Shown here: positions 55,516 to 57,889 of the stretch, piece by piece
Position numbering within the stretch: position 1 is the stretch's first letter
Layout of the letters: the number at the start of each line of letters is the position of its first letter
NCBI GenBank assembly: GCA_014323825.1
Contig: JACONI010000058.1
Location: 5,155-63,043 of the forward strand
Direction: 5' to 3'
Length of the DNA: 57,889 nt
Source: Ekhidna sp.
GTDB taxonomy: Bacteria; Bacteroidota; Bacteroidia; Cytophagales; Cyclobacteriaceae
Made by a program: the position numbers and the translations under genes
Notes under the pieces: model-generated
Told to the model about the DNA's origin: nothing
The model's database searches: none
What the model saw: only the letters and a program-made list of their open reading frames with translations

Positions 55516-56513
55516 ACCGGTACTTCCCCTTTCCTAGGCTCAAACTGAGCAGCTAAGTCAACTATTTCAGCAATATGATCAGGAGTGGTACCACAGCAGC
55601 CCCCAACAATATTTACCAGTCCGTCATCTAAAAATTCTTTGATTTGATCTCTCATTTGTTCGGGAGTTTCATCATACTGACCAAACTCGTTTGGAAGACC
55701 GGCATTCGGGTGTGCACTGACGAAAAAAGCTGATTTTTCACTTAGTATCTTTAAATACGGTCGAAGCTGCCTGGCTCCCAGCGCACAATTCAATCCCACA
55801 CTTAAAAGGTCTGCATGAGAAATAGAAGCTAAGAAAGCCTCCGTCGTTTGCCCCGAGAGGGTCCTGCCTGATGCATCTGTTATTGTCCCCGATACCATGA
55901 CAGGTATATCAATTTCTCTCTCCTCCTTAATCTCCTCTATCGCAAACAGTGCAGCTTTAGCATTTAGCGTATCGAAGACGGTTTCAACCAGGAGAATATC
56001 CACCCCCCCATCCAGTAGTGCTTCAGCTTGCTGCTTGTATGCAGCCCGCAAATCCTCAAAAGTTACTGCCCGAAAACCCGGATCATTTACATCAGGAGAT
56101 AAGGACGCAGTTCGGTTAGTCGGCCCCATTGATCCGGCTACAAATCTAGGCTTATGAGGCTCCTTTTCCGCAAAGTCTATAGCCGCTTCTTTTGCAATCT
56201 TCGCTGACTGAAAATTCAGTTCATATACCCATCTTTCCAGCTCATAGTCAGCTTGTGCAATGGTCGTACCGGAAAAGGTATTTGTTTCAGCTATGTCTGC
56301 ACCCGCTTTGAAATATTCAACATGTATTTCTTTTATGATATCAGGGCGGGTAACTGAAAGTAAATCATTGTTACCCTTCAAAAATTTTGGATGGCTTTTA
56401 AGCTCTTCATTTCTAAAGTCCTCCTCTTCCGGTTTGTGTTGTTGTATCATGGTGCCCATTGCACCGTCTAGCACCAGGATTCTTTCTCGCAGTATTTCTT
56501 TGATATTACTCAT
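55512..56513 (-). CDS. metH: Cobalamin-dependent methionine synthase, homocysteine-binding part
   Basis: 333 residues covering the homocysteine S-methyltransferase domain. It begins [19 protein letters not shown] and has the zinc ligands in [13 protein letters not shown] (about 243) and [11 protein letters not shown] (about 304). It binds and activates homocysteine for methylation by the B12-bound half. It is the first gene behind the SAM-I riboswitch, with a 4-bp overlap into the second half. Confidence 0.96.
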   Translation of the reverse strand: MSNIKEILRERILVLDGAMGTMIQQHKPEEEDFRNEELKSHPKFLKGNNDLLSVTRPDIIKEIHVEYFKAGADIAETNTFSGTTIAQADYELERWVYELNFQSAKIAKEAAIDFAEKEPHKPRFVAGSMGPTNRTASLSPDVNDPGFRAVTFEDLRAAYKQQAEALLDGGVDILLVETVFDTLNAKAALFAIEEIKEEREIDIPVMVSGTITDASGRTLSGQTTEAFLASISHADLLSVGLNCALGARQLRPYLKILSEKSAFFVSAHPNAGLPNEFGQYDETPEQMRDQIKEFLDDGLVNIVGGCCGTTPDHIAEIVDLAAQFEPRKGEVPV

Positions 56514-56545
56514 CTCCAGCTATTTTACTTACCAGAGAATTTTTT

Positions 56546-56655
56546 CCGGAGGGATTACTCATCTTTCCGGGAGTTAGCACCGAAAGCCTCCTCTTTTTAG
56601 GAGGAAAGGTTGCTAAGACGTCAATGGGCCCAATCCCTCGGTCTTTCTTGATAAG
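56546..56655 (-). promoter_or_regulatory. SAM-I (S-box) riboswitch of the met operon
   Basis: On the minus strand CTTATCAAGAAAGACCGAGG starts the aptamer: P1 pairs CTTATC with GATGAG (56558-56563), P2 pairs AAGAC with GTCTT, TTAGCAACC and GGTGCTAACTCC are the conserved core, and CCTCC/GGAGG forms another hairpin. Just downstream, AATCCCTCCGG (56546-56556) is complementary to CCGAGGGATT in the core, giving an alternative structure that should form without SAM. It would repress metH-metF when SAM is plentiful. Confidence 0.92.
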
Positions 56656-56661
56656 TGATTG

Positions 56662-56669
56662 CAAATATA
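56662..56669 (-). promoter_or_regulatory. -7 promoter element of the met operon (TATATTTG)
   Basis: Perfect TAnnTTTG 7 bp before the riboswitch P1, so transcription would begin right at the aptamer. Confidence 0.6.
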
Positions 56670-56712
56670 CGCCTAAATGTTTTTCAGAAAACTTTAGTTC
56701 CTTTGTATATTA

Positions 56713-57621
56713 ATGAAGCTGGCCGCTATAGATATTGGTTCGAATGCCGTTCGCCTTCAAATCACTAAAGTGATTGAATATGAGAAGATCATAACATTTA
56801 AGAAGCTCGAATACGTTAGGTTTCCTTTACGTCTCGGTCATGACGTTTTCACAAGCGGAAGGATAAACGAATGCAATAAGAAGCGTTTCTTTAAGCTAAT
56901 GTCCGCTTACAAAAATTTGATTGACCTCTATGAGGTTGATTCCTTTTACGGGTGTGCTACTTCCGCCATGCGTGATTCGGAAAATGGACATCAGATCATT
57001 GATCAGGTAAGAGAAAGTATGGACTTGCCCATAAAAATAATATCCGGAGAAGAAGAGGCTGAGATGATCAATAAGGCAATCCTCTCTTCGCTTGACAACC
57101 AAAACTACATACATATTGATGTGGGAGGCGGCAGCACGGAGCTAAACATTTATCAAGATCACCAAAAAACCCATTCCAAATCCTTTAAGATCGGAACGTT
57201 AAGGAAATTAGCACAGATGGGGAGTGAAGAAAAATGGGAAGAGATGAATATATGGGTTCGAAGTCATACCGTGCCAAAAGGAAAGAAAATAACTGCGGTC
57301 GGTACCGGTGGAAATATCAATAAACTGTTTGAATTGTCTAATCCTGTGACTAAATCAAGAAGGATGTCTATTAACAGGCTTCAAAGAACACAAGAGGTAC
57401 TGAAAAATCTTACCGTGGATGATCTCTTAAATAAACTTCAACTTAATCCTGATCGGGCTGACGTTATAATTCCTGCCTCTGAAATTTATCTTTCCGTAAT
57501 GCAGAATGCCCGTGCAAAGAACATCCTGGTGCCGGACGTAGGGTTGAAAGACGGTATCAACCATTATATGTATGAAACACATTTTCCGACAGGCGATAAA
57601 GTTTTTGAATTGAACAATTAA
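56713..57621 (+). CDS. Ppx/GppA family phosphatase
   Basis: 302 residues, the shorter exopolyphosphatase/guanosine pentaphosphatase form. The ASKHA phosphate loop DIGSNAVRLQI is at the N-terminus, YGCATSAMRDSEN and ISGEEEAEMI follow, then DVGGGSTELNIY (second loop) and AVGTGGNINKLFE. It would hydrolyse polyphosphate and/or pppGpp. It is divergent from the met operon. Confidence 0.93.
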   Translation: MKLAAIDIGSNAVRLQITKVIEYEKIITFKKLEYVRFPLRLGHDVFTSGRINECNKKRFFKLMSAYKNLIDLYEVDSFYGCATSAMRDSENGHQIIDQVRESMDLPIKIISGEEEAEMINKAILSSLDNQNYIHIDVGGGSTELNIYQDHQKTHSKSFKIGTLRKLAQMGSEEKWEEMNIWVRSHTVPKGKKITAVGTGGNINKLFELSNPVTKSRRMSINRLQRTQEVLKNLTVDDLLNKLQLNPDRADVIIPASEIYLSVMQNARAKNILVPDVGLKDGINHYMYETHFPTGDKVFELNN

Positions 57622-57728
57622 ATTGGCTGCTCAGGAGTTATTTGAATCTTAAAACGCTTGTTTCCCTACATGCATTGGGAAAATCAAAACAGGCACCGGC
57701 AAAGCCAAAAATATACTTTGGCAGTGGA

Positions 57729-57759
57729 ACTTTTGGAAAGTTTGAAACTTTCCAAAAGT
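57729..57759. repeat. REP-type hairpin B
   Basis: Perfect 13-bp arms ACTTTTGGAAAGT/ACTTTCCAAAAGT around TTGAA, followed by GAATGATTCGCCAAAGCGGA as at 43261. Confidence 0.9.
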
Positions 57760-57813
57760 GAATGATTCGCCAAAGCGGAGAGGGCTTCTACGCTTTGCTG
57801 TCGTGGTCATTTA

Positions 57814-57845
57814 AACCTCCAAGGTTTGGGAAACCTTGGAGGTTT
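57814..57845. repeat. Solo family A REP palindrome
   Basis: AACCTCCAAGGTTT GGGA AACCTTGGAGGTT, the array unit without its linker, 36 kb away from the array. Confidence 0.92.
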
Positions 57846-57889
57846 TGTGGTGCTGTCGATACCTGTCGGGTTCAATTAGTCACGCCTTT

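Larger units (their letters stand above)
57622..57889. other. Intergenic end of window with REP hairpins
   Basis: Contains the family B hairpin at 57729-57759 and a family A palindrome at 57814-57845. No gene is seen. Confidence 0.7.

Overview
The window reads as a chromosomal segment of a Bacteroidota bacterium, most likely a Cytophagales-type (gliding, T9SS-bearing) lineage. Pointers seen in the sequence: a GldB-like lipoprotein, a PorT-type outer-membrane barrel and a decayed T9SS sorting tail; recurrent TAnnTTTG -7 promoter elements with little Shine-Dalgarno sequence; a MetH split into two genes; BspA-type and cadherin-type surface proteins; and palindromic REP repeats with a REP-associated transposase. 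No rRNA or CRISPR was seen. One tRNA (Val, anticodon UAC) is present.

Layout. 0-1.05 kb: 5' end of a BspA-like surface protein, minus strand, put out of frame by a C12 tract. 1.8-5.6 kb: cinA, a 2-oxoacid dehydrogenase E2 and an LpxR-like outer-membrane protein. 5.6-9.4 kb: a MITE-like repeat, tRNA-Val, murF, a small insert flanked by a 71-bp duplication of the murF 5' end, recR and clpS. 9.5-15.8 kb: sodium/solute symporter, a FAD/Fe-S dehydrogenase, GldB and a PorT-like barrel. 15.8-22 kb: accessory zone with AT-rich genes, small coiled-coil/membrane proteins, several repeat families, and a RAYT transposase inside about 37 tandem ~60-bp palindromic repeats. 22-26.8 kb: a 1595-residue cadherin-repeat lipoprotein. 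26.8-30.5 kb: a Panacea-type toxin-antitoxin module between two copies of the 3' end of an STT3-like oligosaccharyltransferase gene. 30.9-34.8 kb: Lrp regulator, PyrR-like phosphoribosyltransferase, kinase-like protein, glycosyltransferase and a PIN toxin-antitoxin pair. 35.0-43 kb: NtrB/NtrC-type two-component system, then a TolC-HlyD-ABC export operon whose ATPase looks degenerate and whose first reading frame looks like a truncated TetR regulator. 43.5-51 kb: TlpA-like thioredoxin, alaS, M23 peptidase, CapA-like protein, MerR regulator and dprA. 51-56.7 kb: a methionine operon (metH in two parts, metF, HMG-CoA-lyase-like gene) behind a SAM-I riboswitch. 56.7-57.6 kb: Ppx/GppA phosphatase, then more REP hairpins.

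Housekeeping genes look intact. The accessory genes carry four single-base frame disruptions: the C12 tract, a T-run in a membrane protein, an A7 tract in the putative toxin and a T-run in the PIN toxin. These could be phase variation, programmed frameshifting, decay or sequencing error. The points most worth following are the phase-variable surface protein, the RAYT/REP satellite array with a REP inside the RAYT gene, the toxin-antitoxin insert with a duplicated gene end and slippery heptamer, and the degenerate ABC exporter.
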